Source: CAYVUM01 sp964454795
GTDB lineage: Bacteria; Pseudomonadota; Alphaproteobacteria; Rhodospirillales; Defluviicoccaceae
DNA: 57,835 bases
NCBI GenBank assembly: GCA_964454795.1
Contig: CAYVUM010000007.1
Coordinates: 1 to 57,835, forward strand
Direction of reading: 5' to 3'
Part shown: piece by piece, positions 8,342 to 15,300 of the stretch
Numbering within the stretch: the first letter of the stretch is position 1
Layout of the letters: every line of letters starts with the position of its first letter
The notes under the pieces: generated by a model
Told to the model about the DNA's origin: nothing
Databases searched by the model: none
Seen by the model: the letters and a program-made list of their open reading frames with translations, nothing else
Made by a program: the position numbers and the translations under genes

Positions 8342-9376
8342 ATGCCCGCAGGCGACCATGCCCCGCCGCTGATGCAGGACCGTCCCCGCCGGGTCCAAAC
8401 CCTGATCTCGTGGCTCGGCCTCGTCACCGGCGTCGGCATACTCGCCACCCTGACGCTGAGCGCCGGGCTCGACGACGTGATTGCCACTTTCGAGGCCGGC
8501 GGGCCGGCATTGCTGCTGCTCGTCGGTTTTCACGTGTTCCAGGTGCTGCCGCATGCCGCGGCCTGGGCCTGTGTGTTCCCGCCGGGAGAGCGGCCGCACT
8601 GGCCCGGCCTGATACCGGCGATGTGGATTGGTCAGTCGATCAATTTTCTGCTGCCGGTCGCGAATGTTGGCGGCGATCTGATCCGGCCGCGGTTGATTGT
8701 CCCGCGGCTGAGCACCTATCCCGCGGCAATCGCCTCGGTCATCGCCGACAAGACCACCCAGGCTCTGACCGCCGTCGTCCTTCTGGCAGCAGGCGTTGCG
8801 CTGCTTGCCGCCCAGGCGGCGGACGGCGGGCTCATCGCGGCGGCAGCGGTGGCAGCCGCGTTGCTGGCTGCCGGCGCTTTCGGCTTCATCCGCCTGCAGC
8901 GCTCGCGAGCCGCATCGACGATTACCGCGAAACTGGCGGGCGCACGGGAAGGCAGGTTCGCCCGGTTCCATGCCGGCACGCGGGAGGTGGAGGGCAGACT
9001 CGCCGCAATCTACGACCAGCCGCGGGTGCTGGTCCTGGCGGTGACGATTCGCTTCGCATCGGCGGTGCTCCTGGCCCTGGAGGTCTGGGCGGCGGCGGCG
9101 CTGATCGGCCTGGAGTTGAGCGTCATCGATGCCGTGACCCTGCGGGTGGTCGGGTTCGCGATCCGCTCCGCTGCGTTCTTTGTCTGGGGCGGGCTCGGCA
9201 TCCAGGAAGGTGCGTTCGCTGCAATCGGTGCCATCTACGGCCTGCCGCCGGCTGAACTGATCGCCATTTCCCTCGCCACCCGGGTGCGGGAGATCGCTGT
9301 TGCGGTTCCGGGAGTCAGTTTCTGGCTGACGGTCGAGCGGCGGCGGATGCGGCACGGCCGGTCCAGCGGTGCCTGA
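8342..9376 (+). CDS. HpnL-like / LPG-synthase transmembrane family protein
   Basis: A polytopic inner-membrane protein of 344 residues with about eight membrane segments, belonging to the lysylphosphatidylglycerol-synthase transmembrane (UPF0104) family. Its conserved motifs are PVANVGGDLIRPRL (from residue 105) and GGLGIQEGAF (from 283), followed by ISLATRVREIAVAVPG. That pattern matches the HpnL subgroup, which is found with hopanoid genes in many alphaproteobacteria and is thought to act in lipid transport or flipping. No hopanoid genes are in this window, so the specific role is inferred. Only the membrane half of the LPG synthase architecture is present, with no aminoacyltransferase domain. 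ATG 8342 has a weak AGGA just upstream; ATG 8372 is an alternative. Confidence 0.85.
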   Translation: MPAGDHAPPLMQDRPRRVQTLISWLGLVTGVGILATLTLSAGLDDVIATFEAGGPALLLLVGFHVFQVLPHAAAWACVFPPGERPHWPGLIPAMWIGQSINFLLPVANVGGDLIRPRLIVPRLSTYPAAIASVIADKTTQALTAVVLLAAGVALLAAQAADGGLIAAAAVAAALLAAGAFGFIRLQRSRAASTITAKLAGAREGRFARFHAGTREVEGRLAAIYDQPRVLVLAVTIRFASAVLLALEVWAAAALIGLELSVIDAVTLRVVGFAIRSAAFFVWGGLGIQEGAFAAIGAIYGLPPAELIAISLATRVREIAVAVPGVSFWLTVERRRMRHGRSSGA

Positions 9377-9388
9377 CGCCGCCGTCAG
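9373..9388. terminator. Short hairpin shared by two convergent stop codons
   Basis: CTGACG (9373-9378) and CGTCAG (9383-9388) form a perfect 6-base inverted repeat around CCGC. The left arm contains the TGA stop of the HpnL-like gene and the right arm contains the stop of the minus-strand adaptor gene, so the two convergent genes end symmetrically within one hairpin. No T tract follows, so terminator activity is uncertain. Confidence 0.35.
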
Positions 9389-10245
9389 CCCTCGCCGGCG
9401 GACGCCGGCTCCATCTCGAAGTGGACGCGGCAGCGGATGCCAGCGGGCAGGGCGTAGTTCGGGTTGGCGAGACTGAGCCGGACACCGAAGGTGCCGCTGG
9501 CAGCATCGAACACCCGGTCAACGACGCTCACCTCGGCCTCGTAGGTCCCACCGATCGGCTCCTGAGGCGAGACGCGCGCCCGGGTTCCCTCCCGGATCCG
9601 GCCGTAGAGCTCGACCGGCACGAAGACCTCGACGTTGAGCGGATCCATCTGAGCGATCTCGAGCACCGTCGTCTGCTCGTGGACGTGCTCGCCGACAAAT
9701 TCGTTGCGGCGCAGGACCACGCCGTCGACGGGGCTGCGGATTGTCCGCTGGTTGAGAAACGCGAGGCTGCGGTCCAGCTCCAGCTCGGCGATGCGCTTCT
9801 CCAGCTGCGCTTCGTCGAGCTGCAGGTTGGCGAGTTTGGTGTTGGTTCGCGCTTCATCGAGCGCCGCCGCCGAGACCACCCGGCTTTTGGACAAGCTGGC
9901 GGCGCGTTCCAGCTTGCGGGCCTCGAACTCCATGGATTCCCGGCGCAGTTCGATGCGTGCGTCGTTCTCCGCCCGGGCCCGGGCGAGCTCTACGGAGGCC
10001 AGCTCCACCTCGGACTCCAGCCGGGCGACGACCTGACCGGCTTCGACGATGTCACCGCGATCCACGGCCACCTCGGCGAGGATGCCTTCGACCGAACTGC
10101 CCACCTCGACGACCACGCGCGGCTCGATCAGGCAGTCGAAAGCCCCGTCCTGGGTGAGGAAAGACTGGGCACCGGCGGGCGGCAGCGGCGGCCCCAAACC
10201 GGCAACCAGAAGCCCGATCAGAGCGGCGAAGGGTCGGCTCTCCAT
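9385..10245 (-). CDS. Periplasmic adaptor subunit (HlyD/RND membrane-fusion type)
   Basis: A membrane-fusion protein that would bridge an inner-membrane transporter and an outer-membrane channel. Length is 286 residues from ATG 10245. That start is chosen because AAGGAGGTG lies upstream and it places a signal-peptide-like segment (ALIGLLVAGLGPPLPPAGA) at the N-terminus. Next come the first half of the lipoyl domain (GSSVEGILAEVAVDRGDIVE, GQVVARLES), an alpha-helical hairpin at about residues 70-150 rich in Glu, Arg and Leu, the second half-lipoyl (TIRSPVDGVVLRRNEFVGEH) and a beta-barrel domain (VEVFVPVELYGRI). It is rather short, lacking much of the C-terminal membrane-proximal domain. It is alone: no ABC ATPase, RND pump or TolC gene is adjacent. 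It is divergent from the giant gene, which makes a role in export of that product possible but unproven. Confidence 0.87.
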   Translation of the reverse strand: MESRPFAALIGLLVAGLGPPLPPAGAQSFLTQDGAFDCLIEPRVVVEVGSSVEGILAEVAVDRGDIVEAGQVVARLESEVELASVELARARAENDARIELRRESMEFEARKLERAASLSKSRVVSAAALDEARTNTKLANLQLDEAQLEKRIAELELDRSLAFLNQRTIRSPVDGVVLRRNEFVGEHVHEQTTVLEIAQMDPLNVEVFVPVELYGRIREGTRARVSPQEPIGGTYEAEVSVVDRVFDAASGTFGVRLSLANPNYALPAGIRCRVHFEMEPASAGEG

Positions 10246-10609
10246 AGCTGATCCACACCTCCTTCTGCTGGATGGTCGGCGAAACCGGACGCCTTCGGGC
10301 CCGGTCCGCCCGGGACCTGTCATGCCTCACGCGGGGTCGTCTTGTCCATGCGCGCCAGCCTCCGGACCCCGCGGGATCAGCCTGTCCGGTGGCCGGAGCA
10401 ACGATCGCGCGCGCTTCGGTCAACAACCGTGCTGAGTTTTCAATTCAGGGGATCGGCTTGCAACAAATCCGCAAGAAATCGCCACGAAGACTTCGGCAAA
10501 AATGCAGAATACTGCGAGGAAATCGTTGCTGAAGGCCGTTCGCGAGCGTATGGTCCACTTAGGGAAGAAAAGCGGACCCGCGTAGAAATGCGAGCTGCGG
10601 CCTGTCGCG

Positions 10610-10656
10610 GCGAAGCTGCAAGGGCGGCGACGCATTCCGTTTTCGTTGAGCTTCGC
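10610..10656. repeat. Inverted repeat upstream of the giant gene
   Basis: GCGAAGCT (10610-10617) and AGCTTCGC (10649-10656) are perfect 8-base inverted copies separated by 31 bases. The position, about 250 bases before the giant gene, would suit an operator or a leader-RNA stem. No regulator gene is adjacent. Confidence 0.3.
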
Positions 10657-10690
10657 AGGGTCTTTGCTGCGACGCCGGGGGATGGCAGCC

Positions 10691-10830
10691 GCGGGACGCA
10701 GCAGCGGGACNNNNNNNNNNNNNNNNNNNNNNNNNNNNNNNNNNNNNNNNNNNNNNNNNNNNNNNNNNNNNNNNNNNNNNNNNNNNNNNNNNNNNNNNNN
10801 NNNNNNNNNNGCGGGACGCAGCAGCGGGAC
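10691..10830. repeat. Identical 20-base sequence on both sides of the assembly gap
   Basis: GCGGGACGCAGCAGCGGGAC occurs at 10691-10710 and again at 10811-10830, flush against the two ends of the N run. Exact matches at both contig ends usually mean that the contigs overlap and were joined by a scaffolder. If so, the true sequence has one copy and no gap. A genuine short tandem repeat that stopped assembly is the alternative; the element itself contains GCGGGAC twice. Confidence 0.85.
10711..10810. other. Assembly gap of 100 N
   Basis: Exactly 100 unknown bases, the conventional placeholder for a gap of unknown size. It falls in the upstream region of the giant gene, about 90 bases before its start codon, so promoter or leader sequence may be missing here. 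Confidence 0.99.
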
Positions 10831-10835
10831 AGAGC

Positions 10836-10854
10836 GTTTCGGCGGAGCCGAAAC
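10836..10854 (+). promoter_or_regulatory. Hairpin in the leader of the giant gene
   Basis: GTTTCGGC (10836-10843) and GCCGAAAC (10847-10854) form a perfect 8-base-pair stem with a GGA loop, starting 67 bases before the giant-gene ATG. It is followed within four bases by the purine stretch GGGAGGGG (10858-10865), which resembles a strong ribosome-binding site. There is no U tract, so a terminator is unlikely. A translation-control hairpin or protein-binding palindrome is more plausible. Confidence 0.4.
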
Positions 10855-10865
10855 CTCGGGAGGGG

Positions 10866-10895
10866 ATGATCGTGGTCGGCCAGGGCGGCGTGTGA
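10866..10895 (+). CDS. Possible nine-codon leader peptide
   Basis: ATG 10866 opens a nine-codon frame (MIVVGQGGV) ending with TGA at 10893-10895, seven bases before the giant-gene ATG. The purine stretch GGGAGGGG ends directly at this ATG; for an in-frame GTG at 10872 the spacing would be better. The giant-gene ATG at 10903 has no Shine-Dalgarno of its own, so translation re-initiation from this small frame would explain how it is read. This is inference from layout only. Confidence 0.2.
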   Translation: MIVVGQGGV

Positions 10896-10902
10896 AACAG
10901 CG

Positions 10903-12363
10903 ATGGCAGGGGATTTAACCTCTGTCAGCCAAAGGTCGACCGGGCGCGGCCGGGTGGCGCGCCTGATCCGCCGGATATTCTGGCGGCACGATCCCCACCA
11001 AACGCCTCTCGCGACCGGGGACCAGCCAGATTTCGAACGCTGTCCGGGAGATAGCAACCGGCGGGGGCTCTATGCCCTTGAGTATCTCGAGCCGCGACTG
11101 CTGCTCTCCGCCGATCCGATGCCGCTGGTTGTCCCGGATGATGTTGTCGCCGAAAGCGACGAAGCTGCGCTTGTCCAGAATATCGACGACGACAACACCG
11201 TCCGCGCCGCCGAAGCGGCCGACAAACAGGACGGTCCGGCGGAGACTGCGCCTGCCGCGACGCCGCTTGTCGACTGGGGTGGCGGCGGTGAGGCCGGTTT
11301 CGGTTCCGCCGAGCCGTCCGGGGCGGAGGCGGCACCTGAAACCGCCATGTCAACGGCCCGGCCAGAGGCCGGTCTGGCAGCCGCGGATTCGAGCGCCGAG
11401 GCGGGGGCAAGAGCTGCAAAGACACCCGCGGAGTCTGCTCAGGACGGTCAAAGAACCCTCCCCGATACGTCTGACCGCGGCGGTGCCGGCGAGGCACAAC
11501 CCGGCTCTTCGCGCGCGGCGGAACCGCTGCCCGACGGCGGGTCTGCGGCTGGCGGGGCGGGAGCCGCCGGTTCTCCCCCGGACCCGGGTTCGCAAGGAGC
11601 GGCCAGCGGGGCGACCGGATCGGGGTTCGGCCAGCCGATCCGAGCGGCGGCGGCGCCGGAGCAGCCCGCCGGCGAGGCGATCGGGGCGCAGGATGTGGAC
11701 CCGGTGTTCGACGCTGCGATCGATCGGTTGAAGGCCGATGGGCGGTTTGCCGATCAGGCCGACCGGCTGCGCACCGCCACTTACGAGCTGGTCGACCTCC
11801 CCGGCCTGACCCTCGCCCAGGCCCACGATACCCGGGTCCTGATCGATCCGTCGGCGGCGGGCTATGGCTGGTATGTGGACCCGACCCCCGAGGACGACGC
11901 CGAGTTCACGGCCACAGTTGAAGGCGGCCTCACCGCCGAACCCGGGACCGCGGCCCAGGACCGGATCGACCTCTACACGGCCCTGCTCCACGAACTCGGG
12001 CATGTGGTCGGGCTCGACGATCTGGACCCGGCGGCGCACTCCGGCGAGGTTATGGTCGCAACCCTCTTTGCGGGGGTGCGCCGGACCGGCCTGTCTGTTT
12101 CCTCCGGGATGGAGCGGACTGTGCTCAGCTTTGGCGCGGCGGCGAGCGGCGGCGCGTTCACGCTGGTCCGCAACGGCGAGCTGATCGAACTGCGTGACCA
12201 TAACACCGGCCAGGTCGTCGCCGCGCAGCCCGCGGCGGGACTGGGCGCGGTCGTGGTCCAGGGGGCCGACCGCGCCGATGACAGCCTGGCCATTGATTTC
12301 TCCGGCGGGACAATCGCCGCGCCGGTGACCTTCCACGGGGGGCTGCCGGCTTCGACGTCCTGA
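10903..12363 (+). CDS. Giant LEPR-XLL protein, N-terminal open frame before a frameshift
   Basis: These 486 codons are read here as the N-terminus of the giant gene, split from the rest by a frameshift at 12337-12342; the last six codons before the TGA are out of register. A basic N-terminal region (RGRVARLIRRIFWRHD) precedes LYALEYLEPRLLLSADP, the LEPR-XLL-type motif that recurs at the start of very large exported bacterial proteins. An Ala/Gly/Glu-rich low-complexity linker follows (about residues 80-260), then a metalloprotease-like domain with HELGHVVGLDD at 363-373, then a beta-rich region (GGAFTLVRNGELIELRDHN). No classical Sec signal peptide is seen. ATG 10903 is the only ATG, GTG or TTG after the in-frame stop at 10867. 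It has no Shine-Dalgarno. It is divergent from the adaptor gene. Confidence 0.85.
   Translation: MAGDLTSVSQRSTGRGRVARLIRRIFWRHDPHQTPLATGDQPDFERCPGDSNRRGLYALEYLEPRLLLSADPMPLVVPDDVVAESDEAALVQNIDDDNTVRAAEAADKQDGPAETAPAATPLVDWGGGGEAGFGSAEPSGAEAAPETAMSTARPEAGLAAADSSAEAGARAAKTPAESAQDGQRTLPDTSDRGGAGEAQPGSSRAAEPLPDGGSAAGGAGAAGSPPDPGSQGAASGATGSGFGQPIRAAAAPEQPAGEAIGAQDVDPVFDAAIDRLKADGRFADQADRLRTATYELVDLPGLTLAQAHDTRVLIDPSAAGYGWYVDPTPEDDAEFTATVEGGLTAEPGTAAQDRIDLYTALLHELGHVVGLDDLDPAAHSGEVMVATLFAGVRRTGLSVSSGMERTVLSFGAAASGGAFTLVRNGELIELRDHNTGQVVAAQPAAGLGAVVVQGADRADDSLAIDFSGGTIAAPVTFHGGLPASTS
11086..11109 (+). other. LEPR-XLL N-terminal motif
   Basis: Residues 62-69 read LEPRLLLS, within LYALEYLEPRLLLSADP. 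This motif is a known N-terminal hallmark of giant secreted or surface proteins in Planctomycetes and Proteobacteria; its molecular role, perhaps in export, is not established. Confidence 0.85.
11700..12084 (+). other. Matrixin-like zinc metalloprotease domain
   Basis: Within the giant protein, TRVLIDPSAAGYGWYVDPTP is followed by LLHELGHVVGLDDLD and SGEVMVATLFAGVRRTGL. The core HELGHVVGLDD (11989-12021) fits the metzincin pattern HExxHxxGxxH/D: two zinc-binding histidines, the catalytic Glu364 and Asp in place of the third His. The later VMVATL segment could supply the methionine turn. The same arrangement is known from other giant bacterial exoproteins. Activity is inferred, possibly in self-processing. 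Confidence 0.7.
12337..12342 (+). other. Frameshift site at a G6 tract in the giant gene
   Basis: The upstream frame reads TTC CAC GGG GGG and then runs to TGA at 12361-12363. One extra base here (G7 instead of G6), or a -1 ribosomal slip, leads to GCT GCC GGC TTC GAC GTC CTG, giving FHGGAAGFDVLTVTGG. That is a natural beta-repeat motif and continues into an uninterrupted frame of more than 15,000 codons. The downstream frame has its own upstream stop at 12294, so it cannot begin much earlier. A sequencing error, a phase-variable tract, a programmed shift or a true mutation are all possible. Confidence 0.85.
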
Positions 12364-15300
12364 CCGTGACCGGCGGGACGTTCGCCACCAGCGCGCTGAC
12401 GATGACCGGGCCGGCGAGCGGTGTCATCGCCCTCGACGACACGGTGGTCCGGTTCACCGGCCTGGAGCCGATCACCCTGAACTCGCCGACCAATGCCTAC
12501 GTGATCGACGTAACGGCGCCCGGTGCGCAGCGGATCAGGATCATCGATGACGGCCTTGCCGACGATCCGGCGGGGACTGCCAACGGTAACCTGCGGGTGG
12601 ACAGCGACGGCACCGGTGGCTTCGAGAGCCTGACCCTCCAGGCGCCCGTCGACTCCCTGACGGTGAATGCCGGCGACGGCGACGATACGATCCGCATCGC
12701 GATGCTCGACGCCGGGCTGACTGCGCCGATCACGATCAACGCCGGCGGCGGCGACGACCGGATCGAGATCCGCGAAGGGACAGCCGTCGATGTCATCGTC
12801 AACGGCGGCGACGGAACCGACGCTGTTGTCAATCCGCAGGGGGTCAACGCCGCGTTCACGGCCAGCGACGTTGAGACACGGATCGAACGGCCGCTGCTGT
12901 TCATCCATGGCTTCGCCGGCAGCTTCGCCGCCGATACCTCGGCGGCCGGGCGGGAGGAGTGGTATCTGAACCGCGGCCTCGCACCCGACAAGCTGGCCCT
13001 GGAGCCCCTTGGCGAAACCTATTCCGATCTGATCCGCACGCTGACCAACGTCGGCTATGTGGACGGCACCAACCGGCCGGACGTGGCAGGCACTCTCTAT
13101 TCCGCGCTCTGGGACTACCGGGTGCCGGTGGCCGACCGCGGCGGCGATGGGGCCTTCGACGGCACCCTGAGCGACGTCACCGCGGCTGATCTCGACGCCG
13201 CTCTGCTCGCCCTGGCCGCTGGCACGGATTCGTTGCTCGATACCAGCGTCGACTATCTCGCCTACTGGATGACCGAGGCCGGCGAGGCCTGGGAGGCGCT
13301 GACCGGCGCCGTCCCCACCGCCGTTGACCTGATGACCCACAGCACCGGTGGCCTGGTCGCCCGCGCCTACATCCAGAGCGCCGCCTATGGTGCCGGTGAG
13401 CTCGGCAACGTGTTCCTTCCGCGGGTCCACGACGCGATCATCGTCGCCGCGCCGCACCAGGGCGTCGGCCAGGTCCAGAAGCTGATTGACAACGACTTCA
13501 ATCTCGACGTGGTGACCCGGGTGGTGGCAGCGCGGGTCATCGATCATGCCTACGACCTGATCGCCGACGGCAGCCGGGTGGTCACCAACCCGGACGGCAC
13601 GACGATCACCGCCGCAACCGGGTCCGAGGCGTTCGTCAGCGCCTACGTGGAAACCCTCGCGGACCTGCGGGCCTCCTACGCGTTCCTGGACAGCGACGGC
13701 AACGGCATTTTCGAAGTCCTGACGGCGGCCGGCGGCGGCAACACCCTGCTGTTCGACCTCAACAGCGACCCGCTCCAGGACGGCAGTGCCGATCCGGACA
13801 TCTTCGTGCCGCTGCTCGAGACCGGCGGCCGGCTCGTCAACGTGGTCAGTACCGAGACCGACACCCCCGACCTTGCCACCGCCCGGACCGGTCCGCAGCC
13901 GCAGCTCGGGCTCGACACCGTGCTGGTGCCGTTCGACCGGTTGCTGGGCCGGCTGCCAGAGCCGGGTGAAGTCTGGTTCCAGCTGGAATCGGCCCCCGGC
14001 GACGGCACCGTATCCGCCTTGTCGGCGACGGACGGGATCGTTGCCAACGGCACCACCATCGAGACGATCGAGATCACCCGCGGCGATGCCGGGACCGCGG
14101 AGCCGGTCGGCCACAGTGACTTGGTCCATGACGTGTTCTCACAGCAGAAGATCGTCGAGGCCCTGACCGGCTCCCTGCCTGACGCTTCGCTGATCTCCAC
14201 CGACCGGCTGCTGAGCCGGGTGGAGGCGGCGGTCCGCGCGGTGGAAGCGGGAATCCTCGACCCGGTGGAACTGGCGATCGACGCCTTCAACGAGGCGGAG
14301 GCGCTGGCCGGGGACCTGGAGGCGGCGATCGACAGCGCGCTGAACACGCCGCTGCCGCTGATCGAACGGAGCCTCGCCGATCTGATCGGAGACCCCCTCG
14401 ACAGCTTCGGGTTTGACGTGTTCGGAGCGATCCGCTCGGCTGCCGCCGCCGCTTACAGCGCGGCCGATTTGGACGCGCTCGAAGAGTTGATCGAGGATGC
14501 CCTCGGCCTTCCCGACTCTGCCGCCGGCGACACCGACAGCCGTGGCTTCGACATCACCTTCGCGAACGGGGTGCTCGACCTCGGCTTCGACTTCGACCTG
14601 TCGGCCAGCGGGGCTCTCGATCTCACGCTCCCTGACAGCGACGCCCTGCCGCTTGCCGGGGACCTGACCCTCGAGACCACCGTCGAGCTCACTGCCGACT
14701 TCAGCGTCCTCTTCGATCTCGGCGAACTGGTCTCGGCCGGGGCGCGCTCCGGCGGGACGATCTCCGAAGCCTTCCGGTTCCGCCTGGACGACTTCACGGT
14801 CGCGGCGACGGTCGGGTCCGACGACATCGACGCATCGGTGACGTTCGACGACATCATCGCCGCAGATATCGCCAACGGCACGGCGGACCTCGCCGCCGCG
14901 GTCACGGTGGCCTTCAAGGATCGCGACGGCGCGGTGCCGGTCTCGACGCTGGCCGTCACCGCGGCGCAGGGTGGCGACCTCACCGACTTCGCCACCGTCA
15001 CTTCCGCCGGCGCCCTCGATCTGACCCTTCCGGCATCGGTGCTCGCCGCCGGTGATGCCTTCGCCGCCGCCGGGAGCCTGGCCGTATCCGCCGCCGATGT
15101 GTTCGCCGGCGGGATGCCCGACGTCTCGTTCCGGCTCGACACCGTCGAGGTGTTCGGCCTTGACCTGACCGGCAGTGTCGAACTCATCGCCACGCCCGGG
15201 GTGCCTGGCTCCGTCGAGCTGAGCGTCGCCGACGCCCGCCTCGGTTTCGGAGAATCCGACTCCGCCTTCATCGAGCTGGCGATTGACGCTGCGACGCTCA

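Larger units (their letters stand above)
10246..10902. other. Divergent regulatory region with assembly gap
   Basis: This 657-base stretch lies between the adaptor start and the giant-gene start and includes 100 unknown bases. Bases 10430-10560 are AT-richer than average. One weak plus-strand promoter candidate is TTGCTG (10526-10531), a 17-base spacer, then TATGGT (10549-10554); it matches consensus only partly. Two inverted repeats are listed separately. No protein gene is supported. The short plus-strand frame running into the Ns is not convincing. Confidence 0.5.

Noticed and set aside
7372..8487. Long minus-strand frame overlapping the sulfotransferase start and the intergenic region
   Set aside because: It is out of frame with the sulfotransferase motifs and mostly Pro/Arg/Ser-rich. 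The sulfotransferase frame with its ribosome site at 7922 explains the region better.
8269..9255. Plus-strand frame of 328 codons overlapping the HpnL-like gene
   Set aside because: Its product is Arg/Gly/Pro-rich with no membrane segments, while the 8342-9376 frame has clear family motifs.
10349..10710. Short plus-strand frames running into the N gap upstream of the giant gene
   Set aside because: They overlap the divergent control region, have no recognisable motif or ribosome site, and owe part of their length to the Ns.
10691..10830. Target-site duplication of an insertion sequence in the gap
   Set aside because: Twenty identical bases directly at the two contig ends and exactly 100 N fit a scaffolding overlap. 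No terminal inverted repeats or transposase sequence are visible.
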